23,163 bases of DNA from a virus: the IMG/VR virus record IMGVR_UViG_3300044845_000184, positions 1 to 23,163 of that record; one strand, 5' to 3'. Below, in pieces: positions 1-7,344 of the stretch. How positions within the stretch are numbered: position 1 is the stretch's first letter; the number at the start of each line of letters is the position of its first letter. Under the pieces are notes generated by a model. The model searched no databases. It was not told the origin of the DNA and saw only the letters and a list, made by a program, of their open reading frames with translations. Both the position numbers and the translations under genes were made by a program.

Positions 1-58
1 AGGGTGGACGCAGGAGAAAACGGTTCTATTCCACCGTTGCCACCGCCGCTAGTTGTGA

Positions 59-241
59 CTAGCGAAGTGCTGCTATTTCTTGCTCAACCTCAGCAATCCT
101 TGCCGATACGCTGTCCATAATCGATTGCAATCGCTCTGCGTCAGTTCCTGCGACGGTCATAGCCTTTGCTGCGTTGCGGTACTTCACTTCGAGAGTTGCG
201 AGTTCGTTGATCTTGCCGTTGCGTAGTTCGTACTTGGTCAT
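59..241 (-). CDS. small coiled-coil protein, unknown
   Basis: The product has 60 residues with AAGGG eight bases before the ATG. It is charged and helical throughout, with heptad spacing in ERLQSIMDSVSARIAEVEQE. No membrane span, cysteine or enzyme motif is present. It follows a 152-base noncoding stretch with two inverted repeats, so it may begin a new transcript, perhaps that of the next module beyond the window. The function is unknown. Confidence 0.55.
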   Translation of the reverse strand: MTKYELRNGKINELATLEVKYRNAAKAMTVAGTDAERLQSIMDSVSARIAEVEQEIAALR

Positions 242-322
242 TTGCTTAACCCTTGTGAAGAAACTTAAAAGCGACTTGCTTCTGATGCGTAAAGATTATC
301 GGCAACCGCCGAGCATTGCAAG

Positions 323-347
323 ACTACTAATTTATAAACTTAGTAGT
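323..347. repeat. inverted repeat with AT-rich loop, possible promoter or operator
   Basis: ACTACTAA and TTAGTAGT form a perfect 8-bp inverted repeat around TTTATAAAC. On the minus strand the centre reads TTTATAAA, close to a -10 box, but the sequence 16-17 bases upstream (TTCGAC) is a poor -35. It lies upstream of the small coiled-coil gene, in the only sizeable gap of this end of the operon. A promoter, operator or weak terminator (four T on the plus strand) are all possible. Confidence 0.35.
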
Positions 348-370
348 TTTCGGTCGAAAAGTGCGTTTGA

Positions 371-386
371 CCAATGAAAACATTGG
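371..386. repeat. inverted repeat CCAATG-AAAA-CATTGG
   Basis: A perfect 6-bp stem with a 4-base loop lies 8-23 bases downstream of the metallopeptidase stop. On neither strand is it followed by a clean T run, so it is not a standard terminator. It may be an RNA stability hairpin or an operator. Confidence 0.4.
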
Positions 387-393
387 GAAAAAT

Positions 394-702
394 TTATTCC
401 GCTGAAACGATTTTTTCGTATACTCTGTACGCTTTCGAGTACTCAAGCCCCCACAATGGCCCATGCTGCTGCGTGTTTTCCCACTCTATCCAGCTTGCGG
501 CATGGGCGATTTCGTGGATTAGCGTGTCAAGCTGCTCTTGCTCCGTGAGACTCGAAGAGATGCGAATTGCGAAGTGATCCGGCATCCGCTTGCAGTAGCC
601 GCAAACCTTGCTTGATACGCGGCACCTACGCACCGAGATAGAGAGCGTAGAGTGCTCCGCTTTGAGTGCGTCACGCAGTTCGCAAAACAGGTCTTTGCCC
701 AT
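394..702 (-). CDS. SprT-like zinc metallopeptidase
   Basis: The product has 102 residues, shorter than bacterial SprT (about 165). The zinc-binding HEIAH is at 63-67 and a third ligand is His80 in HGPLWG, the SprT/gluzincin-like arrangement HExxH...H. A CxxC (Cys34, Cys37) with Cys27 lies before the active site (RCRVSSKVCGYCK) and may be a small metal site. The start ATG 702 follows the phosphoesterase stop by four bases. Small proteins of this type are common in phages with no known substrate. A noncoding stretch follows the stop. Confidence 0.75.
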   Translation of the reverse strand: MGKDLFCELRDALKAEHSTLSISVRRCRVSSKVCGYCKRMPDHFAIRISSSLTEQEQLDTLIHEIAHAASWIEWENTQQHGPLWGLEYSKAYRVYEKIVSAE

Positions 703-706
703 TTTG

Positions 707-1579
707 TCACTTCGCCCGCATGTGATCGAAAAGCACTCGTTCTGCCTTGCCGTCCCAATAGAATCGCAGCCAATGCGAACCTAAAGACTTCGGGCCTAGC
801 ATCCGCTCAACTTCCCAGCCGTGATCGCCATCGCCCCAAGCGTCTTTGTACCCTGGGCACCTGATGTGTAACTGTTCATCGTGGTACACGTTGCCATGTA
901 TGCTCAATCGCTGCCTTGGTATCGTTAGCGACCACTCGTCGTGAGTGTGGCCCGTCAACACAATTTCGGGGTCTGGCGTCATGACCGCGATTCGGTTGGT
1001 TTGGATCGTGCCCCGCGTTACCGGCCCGCCTCCGCCAGTACCGTGAAAGTGATACAGCGTCACGGAGTCCTTGGCACTTCGGCTACCTTCGCCGACTCTA
1101 AAGCGGAAGATAACCCATCCGCCGTATCCGCTAGCTTCTGTGATGCCGCTATGGGCACGCAATCGCCCCGCTAACCTATCCGTCAAGTCGGTTTCGTGCG
1201 CCTTGGTGATCGCTGTTTCGTGGTTGCCGCGTCCCATCACCGCGAATATATCTTTGTAGGGCTTGTAGTATTCGTAGGCCGTATCGACTAGCAAGTCGAA
1301 GTAGTTGCTACCTTGATGCTCTGGCCTCAATGCTGACTTGTCCGCTCGCTTGTCCCATCGCCCCTGCATCGCACAAAATAGATCGCCGTTGTCGATGACC
1401 GGAGCATTAACGGCGAGTGCTTCGTCGAGGTGTTTACGCTCGAGAGTTTGATCGCACTTTGGGTTATCGTGGTGGACGTCGCTTCGCAGCAATACCCATT
1501 GCTCCCAGTCTTTATTTTTCGTCAACTCGCAATTGATCTCGATTACATTGCGTTGTAGTTTGTTGAGTCTCCACGCCAT
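707..1579 (-). CDS. calcineurin-like metallophosphoesterase
   Basis: The product has 290 residues. I chose ATG 1579 because GGAGG lies seven bases upstream; GTG 1582 adds one residue. The full two-metal signature is seen: Asp34/His36 (LLRSDVHHDN), Asp66 (VIDNGDLF), Asn119-His120 (GRGNHE), His177 (TLYHFHGTGGGG) and His211/His213 (VLTGHTHDEW). Family members cleave phosphomonoesters, phosphodiesters or nucleic acids, and the substrate here cannot be read from the sequence. It lies at the end of the late operon, just before a metallopeptidase gene, and has no signal peptide. Confidence 0.85.
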   Translation of the reverse strand: MAWRLNKLQRNVIEINCELTKNKDWEQWVLLRSDVHHDNPKCDQTLERKHLDEALAVNAPVIDNGDLFCAMQGRWDKRADKSALRPEHQGSNYFDLLVDTAYEYYKPYKDIFAVMGRGNHETAITKAHETDLTDRLAGRLRAHSGITEASGYGGWVIFRFRVGEGSRSAKDSVTLYHFHGTGGGGPVTRGTIQTNRIAVMTPDPEIVLTGHTHDEWSLTIPRQRLSIHGNVYHDEQLHIRCPGYKDAWGDGDHGWEVERMLGPKSLGSHWLRFYWDGKAERVLFDHMRAK

Positions 1580-1943
1580 CACTCCGCCTCCAAATTGCTA
1601 ACGCTTCTTCGACGGTCAACTCGGTTTTGCCGAGCTTGCGATTAACCCAGTTGTGTAGATTGTAGCCCCAAAGCCAATAGGCCGCCGGCGATGAGAAGTC
1701 GGGCGGGTTTGCGGCTTTGTATTGATCGTAATTTGCCCGACAAGAACACCCGTAACGCGGAATGGTCGATTCCCATTCAATGTGCCACTGCGGATCGGAA
1801 CCGCTGTATTCGTGCAACACTTTCCAGGGGTTTACCTTCGGCGTGTATACAGTGCCGAGGAATGTCCTAGTAACCTTCTGTGGCCTTGGTTGCTCGCCTG
1901 TGTCCGTGAATTCGTATCCGTCCCAAGTGTCTCTAGGAAACAT
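1512..1943 (-). CDS. Erv/ALR-like protein (possible sulfhydryl oxidase)
   Basis: The product has 143 residues from ATG 1943, coupled to the stop of the cysteine-rich gene; a longer frame to 1982 would overlap it. Residues 64-118 match the Erv1/ALR pattern: a cysteine pair in RYGCSCRANYDQY, then NPPDFSSPAAYWLWGYNLHN, and HNWVNRKLGK, followed by an EEALAIW helix. The HN..VN..L.K segment is the FAD-binding signature of that family. However the active-site pair is CxC (Cys66, Cys68) rather than CxxC, and the N-terminal half is unlike Erv1. It could be an active oxidase for its neighbour or a structural relic. Its last 68 nt overlap the next gene. Confidence 0.55.
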   Translation of the reverse strand: MFPRDTWDGYEFTDTGEQPRPQKVTRTFLGTVYTPKVNPWKVLHEYSGSDPQWHIEWESTIPRYGCSCRANYDQYKAANPPDFSSPAAYWLWGYNLHNWVNRKLGKTELTVEEALAIWRRSDGVETQQTTTQCNRDQLRVDEK

Positions 1944-3403
1944 TATGCAAGTCCAACCGTAACTGACGGAAGCGAAACGCAAGTATTGCCGACCGTGTTA
2001 TTCGTCCGTGTTGTTACGCAAGAAAGATTGCTAAACTTATAACCGCAAACAGGGCCTAGAAGCGGACATTGAGTAGTTGACACACCGCCATTAATAAGCA
2101 GTTCGGAACAGCAATCGCCTGATTGGCAAAGACCGGGCAGAGGCGGCATCGGCCCCCCAAAGCAGTCGTTAAACGCAGTGTTTCTGCAATCACCCAGAGG
2201 GTTTATGTCGCACTCGTTAACATACGCTGTTCCGCACATTGTTGACCATGTGTACAAAGGCGTTCCTAACTCATCGAATCCGCGAAGTCTTCCTATCCTA
2301 TCAATGCCAACACCTATGGTGTTACAAAACCTGCTGATCTTTAGGTAGCATGGGCTTCCTTCTTGGTAGACATTGTTGGCGAAAGATCCCGGCTGCTCGT
2401 AACCGTTCTCTATGACCTCAAAGCACTTAAACTGACCCGTCGAAGAATCGAAATAGATAGGCTCTGGAGTAGTCGCAACTGACTGCCCGACAATCTGCAA
2501 TGTGCATGGTATCAAGCGGAAGAACCCGAGTCCGCCTGGCTCCATCGGCCAAGTAGGGATTGGCGGCAAACAATTTGTTCCAGGCGACAATCCGCAATTG
2601 TAGTTTAATACTGTGCAACCTGTTTTTCCATCGCAGCATGAGAACGGCGAGTCGTCGCTTTCTGTGATAGTCACATCCCCTATATCTGGCAAGGTGTCGT
2701 ACAGTTTCATCCTGCTAAAAGACACAGTCGTCGGCCCCCCAATGAACGATAAGTCTTCCTCGTCGTGTTCCCCGCAATCATCGCTGTTCACTCCTGACTG
2801 ATCGACCCATGAATTAGAGACCGAGCAGTTGTCGACCTCATAATCGCCTGTGCATGTTGTTGTTCCTGTCGAACTTAATTGAACCCGCGAAAGTTCTTCG
2901 TTGATCTCAAACTCCCACGATGCAGCGACGTAGTATTTGCAAGCAGACTCGGTTTCCCCACTGCAAAGAACTCGCACCTTTCCTACAGATATACTGATCG
3001 CTTTAAGCCTTCTTGATTGACGAAAAAACAACCTTGCCGCAGACTGAACAGAAACGTTCCTTGTCTGAACCGCAATACAATCGCAGTCGAATTGCGTATC
3101 TGGCGGGTAGTTTCCAGGGGGAACAAACAGGACTTTCGATCTGTATAGAGTTGCGTCAAATGAAAAATCAGCAGTCTGCTTTGCGTACAGGCTGCACGTT
3201 ATATTAGTCCAAGGCTCACAAGGAAACTCGAACCGTGCTTTATAACAGCACGACTCTCGCACGAACTCCGCGACCGGATCCTCTTCGCTAGGCTCTTCTC
3301 CCTCGCAAGTCGTCGCGTTAGGCAGTTTAAGAGTTGCCGTTGTGTACGGCATCTCTCCAGGTTCTAGGCAACAATCGCAACAACACCGCCCGAATCCACC
3401 CAT
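1943..3403 (-). CDS. cysteine-rich virion protein
   Basis: The 486-residue protein carries 37 cysteines by my count, about one in thirteen. They include an N-terminal cluster GRCCCDCCLEPGEM, then pairs such as FDCDC, SCCDGKTGC and SGDCC, and a C-terminal set TQCPLLGPVCGYKFSNLSC. The rest is beta-rich (RVQLSSTGTTTCTGDYEV, FIGGPTTVSFSRMKLYDTLP). A strong GGAGG lies eight bases before the ATG. Spacing of many cysteines is not that of a simple zinc finger, and it suggests disulfide-bonded or metal-bound lobes in a tail-tip protein. It is directly upstream of an Erv/ALR-like gene (TAATG overlap). Lambda gpL, an iron-sulfur tail-tip protein, is a distant functional analogy only. Confidence 0.65.
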   Translation of the reverse strand: MGGFGRCCCDCCLEPGEMPYTTATLKLPNATTCEGEEPSEEDPVAEFVRESCCYKARFEFPCEPWTNITCSLYAKQTADFSFDATLYRSKVLFVPPGNYPPDTQFDCDCIAVQTRNVSVQSAARLFFRQSRRLKAISISVGKVRVLCSGETESACKYYVAASWEFEINEELSRVQLSSTGTTTCTGDYEVDNCSVSNSWVDQSGVNSDDCGEHDEEDLSFIGGPTTVSFSRMKLYDTLPDIGDVTITESDDSPFSCCDGKTGCTVLNYNCGLSPGTNCLPPIPTWPMEPGGLGFFRLIPCTLQIVGQSVATTPEPIYFDSSTGQFKCFEVIENGYEQPGSFANNVYQEGSPCYLKISRFCNTIGVGIDRIGRLRGFDELGTPLYTWSTMCGTAYVNECDINPLGDCRNTAFNDCFGGPMPPLPGLCQSGDCCSELLINGGVSTTQCPLLGPVCGYKFSNLSCVTTRTNNTVGNTCVSLPSVTVGLA

Positions 3404-4081
3404 TTAGCAAACCTCCACTGCGACCCATTTTGCGTCCACTGGGAATATCATAACAACCGCGTTGGAACTCACTGCAACGCTCGTAGGATTCCACGCCGTA
3501 TAGGTCACGCTTCCGCTCGTCCAATTGCCCGATGCCGGTTGCTTAGCCGTAACCGTACCACTTGAGTTGGCCGGTATGCCGCCACTTCCAGCGATGGCTA
3601 ATAGAGGTGTCTCACATGCGATTAGGCGAACGCAATCGGCTTCTACGTCATCTTCGCCGAGGTATGTAAAGACGCTGCCCTTGCCCACCGTGTACGCATC
3701 AGGAAGCGGGCCAAACCTAGTCCCCGTCGTGTACGCTGAACCATCGCTGATCGCTCGATAGATCGGCCCCCATTGAGCCGTCCCGAAGTCGTCCGCGTCC
3801 ACCTCGTTCGGCCCGTTGAGCAGAAATGGCCCCATCACCGATTGGCTGTAATCGAATGGCCTTGTCACCTGCAAGTAATTGCGACCGCCGATCTCTTCGG
3901 TGCCGATTATCTGCATGCAACCATACGCGGGGATAACTGTAGCCCCTTTGTTAACAAAGGATATCGGGGTCGGCGTGATCGGTTTCTCGTCCGATGCTCG
4001 GCCCTTAGTTCCCTTCTCGAAAGCCTTGGTTGCTTCCCAGACGCGTTCGGCTTGACGCGGGGTGAAGTAGCCTACCTCCAT
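3404..4081 (-). CDS. virion protein, unknown
   Basis: The product has 225 residues from ATG 4081, with AAGGGG seven bases upstream. A helical start (FTPRQAERVWEATKAFEKG) is followed by a Pro-rich linker and a beta-rich body: ATVIPAYGCMQIIGTEEIGG, YLQVTRPFDYSQSVMGPFLL, a Gly/Ser/Thr-rich part (about 160-195), and a last strand AKWVAVEVC ending in cysteine. Its stop is adjacent to the ATG of the cysteine-rich gene. The C-terminal half may be an exposed fibre-like domain. No family is recognised with confidence. Confidence 0.55.
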   Translation of the reverse strand: MEVGYFTPRQAERVWEATKAFEKGTKGRASDEKPITPTPISFVNKGATVIPAYGCMQIIGTEEIGGRNYLQVTRPFDYSQSVMGPFLLNGPNEVDADDFGTAQWGPIYRAISDGSAYTTGTRFGPLPDAYTVGKGSVFTYLGEDDVEADCVRLIACETPLLAIAGSGGIPANSSGTVTAKQPASGNWTSGSVTYTAWNPTSVAVSSNAVVMIFPVDAKWVAVEVC

Positions 4082-4084
4082 TGC

Positions 4085-4714
4085 CTAGCCCCTTGTGTCG
4101 CACAAGAGCGAAACCTTGTAGACCGCCGGAATTACGGACGTACCGCTTGCCGCGTCGTTGCTGGCGATAGTTAAGCGGCATTCAAGCAACTGCCCTGGAT
4201 CGACGCCAGTCGCGTTGATCGTGAAGTCGTAGTTCGCCGCTGATAGGGAGTTCATCGAGGTTGACGGGCTTGTCACCAAGTCGCTTGACAGCGTGCCATC
4301 TGACCCAACGTAGGCCTCTAGATCAATGGTGCAAGACGTATCGGCAACGGTCGTCTCCATCTTCGCACGGATGCGAACCTGAATCGTCTGCCCGTCTTCG
4401 TAGTTGGCCGGAATCGGCACGCTGAAGTAGATTCGACGCGTAAGACTTCCCGATGCTTTGACGTCTCCGGCCGTAATCCGAACTGGATTGGTTCCCCAAG
4501 TCCCGGTCACTAGCCCCAAGTCATCGTTAGCCGCTGCGGAAACGGGATTCGATGCGACCGCGTCCCATACTCGAAACGAGTGGACGGGCACAACCGATTC
4601 AGCAAGTACCCTTTGGGCCATCTTGGTATAGGCAATGTCCGCATTGCCCGCGATGGTGTAATTGGTAATTACCTCAGGTGGGAGGATAATCGTTGTGTTT
4701 GATATGGTGGTCAT
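4085..4714 (-). CDS. beta-sandwich virion protein, unknown
   Basis: The product has 209 residues in a TAATG overlap with the preceding gene and with AGGA eight bases upstream. The sequence is nearly all beta strand: AESVVPVHSFRVWDAVAS, then SGSLTRRIYFSVPIPANYED, IQVRIRAKMETTVADTSCTI, and a close with VYKVSLLCDTRG. It has the look of a viral jelly roll. It belongs to a run of three co-transcribed virion proteins between the tape measure and the cysteine-rich protein. It could be a head or tail surface protein. The family is unknown. Confidence 0.55.
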   Translation of the reverse strand: MTTISNTTIILPPEVITNYTIAGNADIAYTKMAQRVLAESVVPVHSFRVWDAVASNPVSAAANDDLGLVTGTWGTNPVRITAGDVKASGSLTRRIYFSVPIPANYEDGQTIQVRIRAKMETTVADTSCTIDLEAYVGSDGTLSSDLVTSPSTSMNSLSAANYDFTINATGVDPGQLLECRLTIASNDAASGTSVIPAVYKVSLLCDTRG

Positions 4715-5628
4715 TAAATCAGTCCTAGTGCGTTGAAAGGTAGTGAATCGAACTTTTTGAATTCAAGCCAATGGGCGGTCACTGGTTGCCCCGGCTCTTC
4801 GGTCTGGATCCTAAAACCCTGAGCGTTCAGTAGCACGGGCTTGGTTACAGGCTCTTTGTTGCCGTCGACCGCTCGAACAATCCGCGTACCCGCGTTGCCC
4901 GGCCCTGACAATTGTACACGCTCGTAAAATCCTTCGTGACGAACTCTCGAGTACCAAGCCCTCTCTGGAGTGGTGCGATACGGAAAACGAAACTGAATCT
5001 GGGCTGTGATCTCCCAGTATGCCTGCTCTTTGGTGGTCACGTTCGACGCTGCAAACTTGGTTATTCTCGCCGTACCCGGAGGCCATCCCAGAAACAGGTC
5101 GGAGTTGACCGCTCGTCGGTATCGTGCTTGCACGTATGAGTTGAAAACAAGCATGTTTCTTTTGATCGTCACGGTCTGATCTGGAATTGGCACCGTTACT
5201 CCGTCGATAGGCTCGCCGTTGACCGTCTGTATAGGGTTTCCGTCCCAGTCCTCATCGATAGCCTCATCGGTTTCAACGTCATCCCAATCGATTCTAGGAG
5301 GGGCCAGAAGAGGATTGTCTGTGCCTCCATCGGTGAGGCTTGCTAGTTCGCCGTTGTAGTCGTACGTCACAATCCAGTAAATTGGGCTTACACGTTGCGT
5401 ATTAACACCGTCTGAGTAAACGTAGGGATAGTTCGCTGAGTAGATCGAACCGGATGCGGGCAATCGGTCGTCGTTGAATATGTCGTACTCTACCGCTTCT
5501 TTCGTCGTGACAACTTGAAACGCTCGCTGGAACTTAACCGTCAGTTTTCGGAACTTGTCGGTAAGTCTCTGGTCGTAAGTTGGACGCGACCACATTTCAG
5601 TGACTTCCAAAACATTTGGGCTTCGCAT
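4714..5628 (-). CDS. virion protein downstream of tape measure, possible distal tail
   Basis: The product has 304 residues with AGGAG seven bases before the ATG. It is mixed beta with many aromatic residues: the start MRSPNVLEVTEMWSRPTYDQ, YSANYPYVYSDGVNTQR, an acidic loop (IDWDDVETDEAIDEDWDG), RITKFAASNVTTKEQAYWEI, and an end LPFNALGLI. The segment YWEITAQIQFRFPYRTTPER resembles strands of phage tail-hub proteins. It follows the tape measure, where distal tail or hub proteins are made. I do not recognise the family, and its role is inferred from position. Confidence 0.55.
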   Translation of the reverse strand: MRSPNVLEVTEMWSRPTYDQRLTDKFRKLTVKFQRAFQVVTTKEAVEYDIFNDDRLPASGSIYSANYPYVYSDGVNTQRVSPIYWIVTYDYNGELASLTDGGTDNPLLAPPRIDWDDVETDEAIDEDWDGNPIQTVNGEPIDGVTVPIPDQTVTIKRNMLVFNSYVQARYRRAVNSDLFLGWPPGTARITKFAASNVTTKEQAYWEITAQIQFRFPYRTTPERAWYSRVRHEGFYERVQLSGPGNAGTRIVRAVDGNKEPVTKPVLLNAQGFRIQTEEPGQPVTAHWLEFKKFDSLPFNALGLI

Positions 5629-5630
5629 GG

Positions 5631-7013
5631 CTAGACTCCTGGGCTTTGGAATTCGATGATGGTTGTCGGTGGTTGCAGCTTGTCCTTTAGTGCGGTGATC
5701 GCTTCGGTGACCTTGTCGAGCTTACCCACCGTTGCGAGCGTGTTAGCTTCGATCTTCTTTTGCGAGTCGTCAGCCTTGCCCCTGCTAAGCAACCGCGATT
5801 CCTTCGCTGCTAGATCAGGGGTGCTTATCGTCGCTTTCATTTCCTTCTTTTTGGCGGCTTCTGCGAACTGTGCTTTAGCTGCCGCGATTGCTAACGCGGT
5901 GTCCTTGTCGAGTCCTTGCTGCTGGAGCCTGAATGCTTCTGCGGCTTGCTCACCTTGCTCCAAAAGGATCTTCTGTTCTTCGAGTCGCTGCAATTCACTC
6001 TTGCCTAAATCCGCGATTCTCTGCAATCGGGATTTCTCTTCGTCTTGCGCCTTCTTCTTCGCCGCGTCGGCGTCTTGCTCTGCCTTTAGCAACTTCTCGG
6101 CGAACATGATTCGCTTGATGTCAGCATCGCCTAGCCCCTGATCTTGGAGTTGTGCCCGTCGTGCTTCTTCGGCACTCTTCGTTAGTGCGATGTACTGGTA
6201 GTTAACGTTGCGAAGCGTCGATATAGTTGACTGATCGATCTGTGCTTTCTTCGCCGCTGCCGCGTCTTCTGCGGCTTGCTGCTCTTTAATCAATCGCACT
6301 TGCTGAGCATGGGCACTGTATTTTTCGCCGAGCTGGTTCTGTTGCTCACGAAGCGATTGGGCTACCTTCATGTAGCCGTCCGCCTGGTTTCTCAAGTCGG
6401 CAATAACCTCAGGCCCTTGCTTGCTCTTCGTTGCCTTTTCCGCTTGTTGGCTGTAATACTGAAACGATGCTATCGCGTCATCAACTTCTTTCCCGATGGA
6501 CTTGAAGAGTTCAACCGCTGCCTGTTGCTGCTTGTCAGGATCACGGATTAACGTTAGGTCTTCCATCTGGTCGCCGACTTTAATCGACGCCATCTTGACC
6601 ATATGAGACGCAAACCTGTCAGCCTCTTTTGCCGCGTCTTCCATCCGTCCCGCTAAGTCGTCGACTCCGAAGATAGCCTCGCCTATCGTCTTGCCGAGTT
6701 GAAACGCCATAACGCCAACTAGAGCCGCAATGCCTCCCTTAAAAGCCATCGCACCCGCGCCACCCAGTTTCATCACTTCCGAGAACTGGCCGATCTTCTC
6801 GGTGATACCAGCAACACCTTGAGCCGCTGCCGCAAACTCAGTGCCGCCTAGTTGACCGGCCAAGACTCCGATGAATTCCGTTGACGCTTTAGCCTTCGCA
6901 CCGACTTCCTTAACGCCGCTTACTGCGTTCTCAATGTTCTTTGCTGCGTAGACCGCTTTTGCGCTCGCTTGGTCTTCGGCCTGGATCAGGATTTTTACGG
7001 CGTCACCGGCCAT
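5631..7013 (-). CDS. tape measure protein
   Basis: The product has 460 residues. It is almost wholly helical, with a glycine/alanine-rich hydrophobic segment at about 82-116 (LGGAGAMAFKGGIAALVGVM) and long Gln/Lys/Glu/Ala coiled-coil regions (about 130-430, such as AEDAAAAKKAQIDQST and EEQKILLEQGEQAAEAFRLQ). The end is IIEFQSPGV. Position after the G/GT pair, overlapping by one base (TAATG), is that of lambda gpH. At about 0.15 nm per helical residue it would specify a tail near 69 nm, short for a siphophage. No peptidase or lysozyme domain is seen inside it. Confidence 0.85.
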   Translation of the reverse strand: MAGDAVKILIQAEDQASAKAVYAAKNIENAVSGVKEVGAKAKASTEFIGVLAGQLGGTEFAAAAQGVAGITEKIGQFSEVMKLGGAGAMAFKGGIAALVGVMAFQLGKTIGEAIFGVDDLAGRMEDAAKEADRFASHMVKMASIKVGDQMEDLTLIRDPDKQQQAAVELFKSIGKEVDDAIASFQYYSQQAEKATKSKQGPEVIADLRNQADGYMKVAQSLREQQNQLGEKYSAHAQQVRLIKEQQAAEDAAAAKKAQIDQSTISTLRNVNYQYIALTKSAEEARRAQLQDQGLGDADIKRIMFAEKLLKAEQDADAAKKKAQDEEKSRLQRIADLGKSELQRLEEQKILLEQGEQAAEAFRLQQQGLDKDTALAIAAAKAQFAEAAKKKEMKATISTPDLAAKESRLLSRGKADDSQKKIEANTLATVGKLDKVTEAITALKDKLQPPTTIIEFQSPGV

Positions 7014-7333
7014 TACTCGCTCTCCGCTTTGATCCTGTTTTCTTCGTACTTCAAAATCCGCACCGCGTCAACAAAGGATGCTGATTGATCGAGACTGCCA
7101 CCCGCTACAGGCGGCAATCCCTCGTTGAACAAATCAGCCATCGAAACAAACTGGCCGATACTATCACAGTATCGATTCGGGCATCCTTTCAAAATCCAAC
7201 TTCCGTTCGTGCATTCTTCGCATCCTGTTCCGTTGCACGCCGGGCATTCAATCTCGATAGGCTCCGCGTCTGTTCCTTCGTCTTCGCACTTCTTGTCGCT
7301 GCATCGTCGGCAAAGTTCACCCTGCCGAATCAA
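7013..7333 (-). CDS. gpT-like extension of tail chaperone, zinc-binding
   Basis: This frame gives 106 residues if begun at TTG 7333, but it is more likely made as the C-terminal part of a G-T fusion by -1 frameshift at 7351-7357; AAGGG eight bases before TTG leaves separate initiation possible. It has several cysteine pairs: ELCRRC..KKC, then ECPACNGTGCEEC like a DnaJ zinc finger, and GCPNRYC. The C-terminal helix is FVDAVRILKYEENRIKAESE. In lambda the T domain recruits tail tube subunits to the tape measure. A zinc finger in this part is unlike lambda. Its TAA overlaps the ATG of the tape measure gene. Confidence 0.7.
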   Translation of the reverse strand: MIRQGELCRRCSDKKCEDEGTDAEPIEIECPACNGTGCEECTNGSWILKGCPNRYCDSIGQFVSMADLFNEGLPPVAGGSLDQSASFVDAVRILKYEENRIKAESE

Positions 7334-7344
7334 TGCCGCGACCC

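Noticed and set aside
1-58. A short Gly/Ser-rich open frame on the minus strand running off the edge.
   Set aside because: It has no start codon or ribosome site in view and is too short to judge.
5656-6141. A 161-codon open frame on the plus strand.
   Set aside because: It is antisense to the tape measure gene; its Ala/Ser-rich product mirrors the Ala/Lys-rich coiled coil on the other strand.
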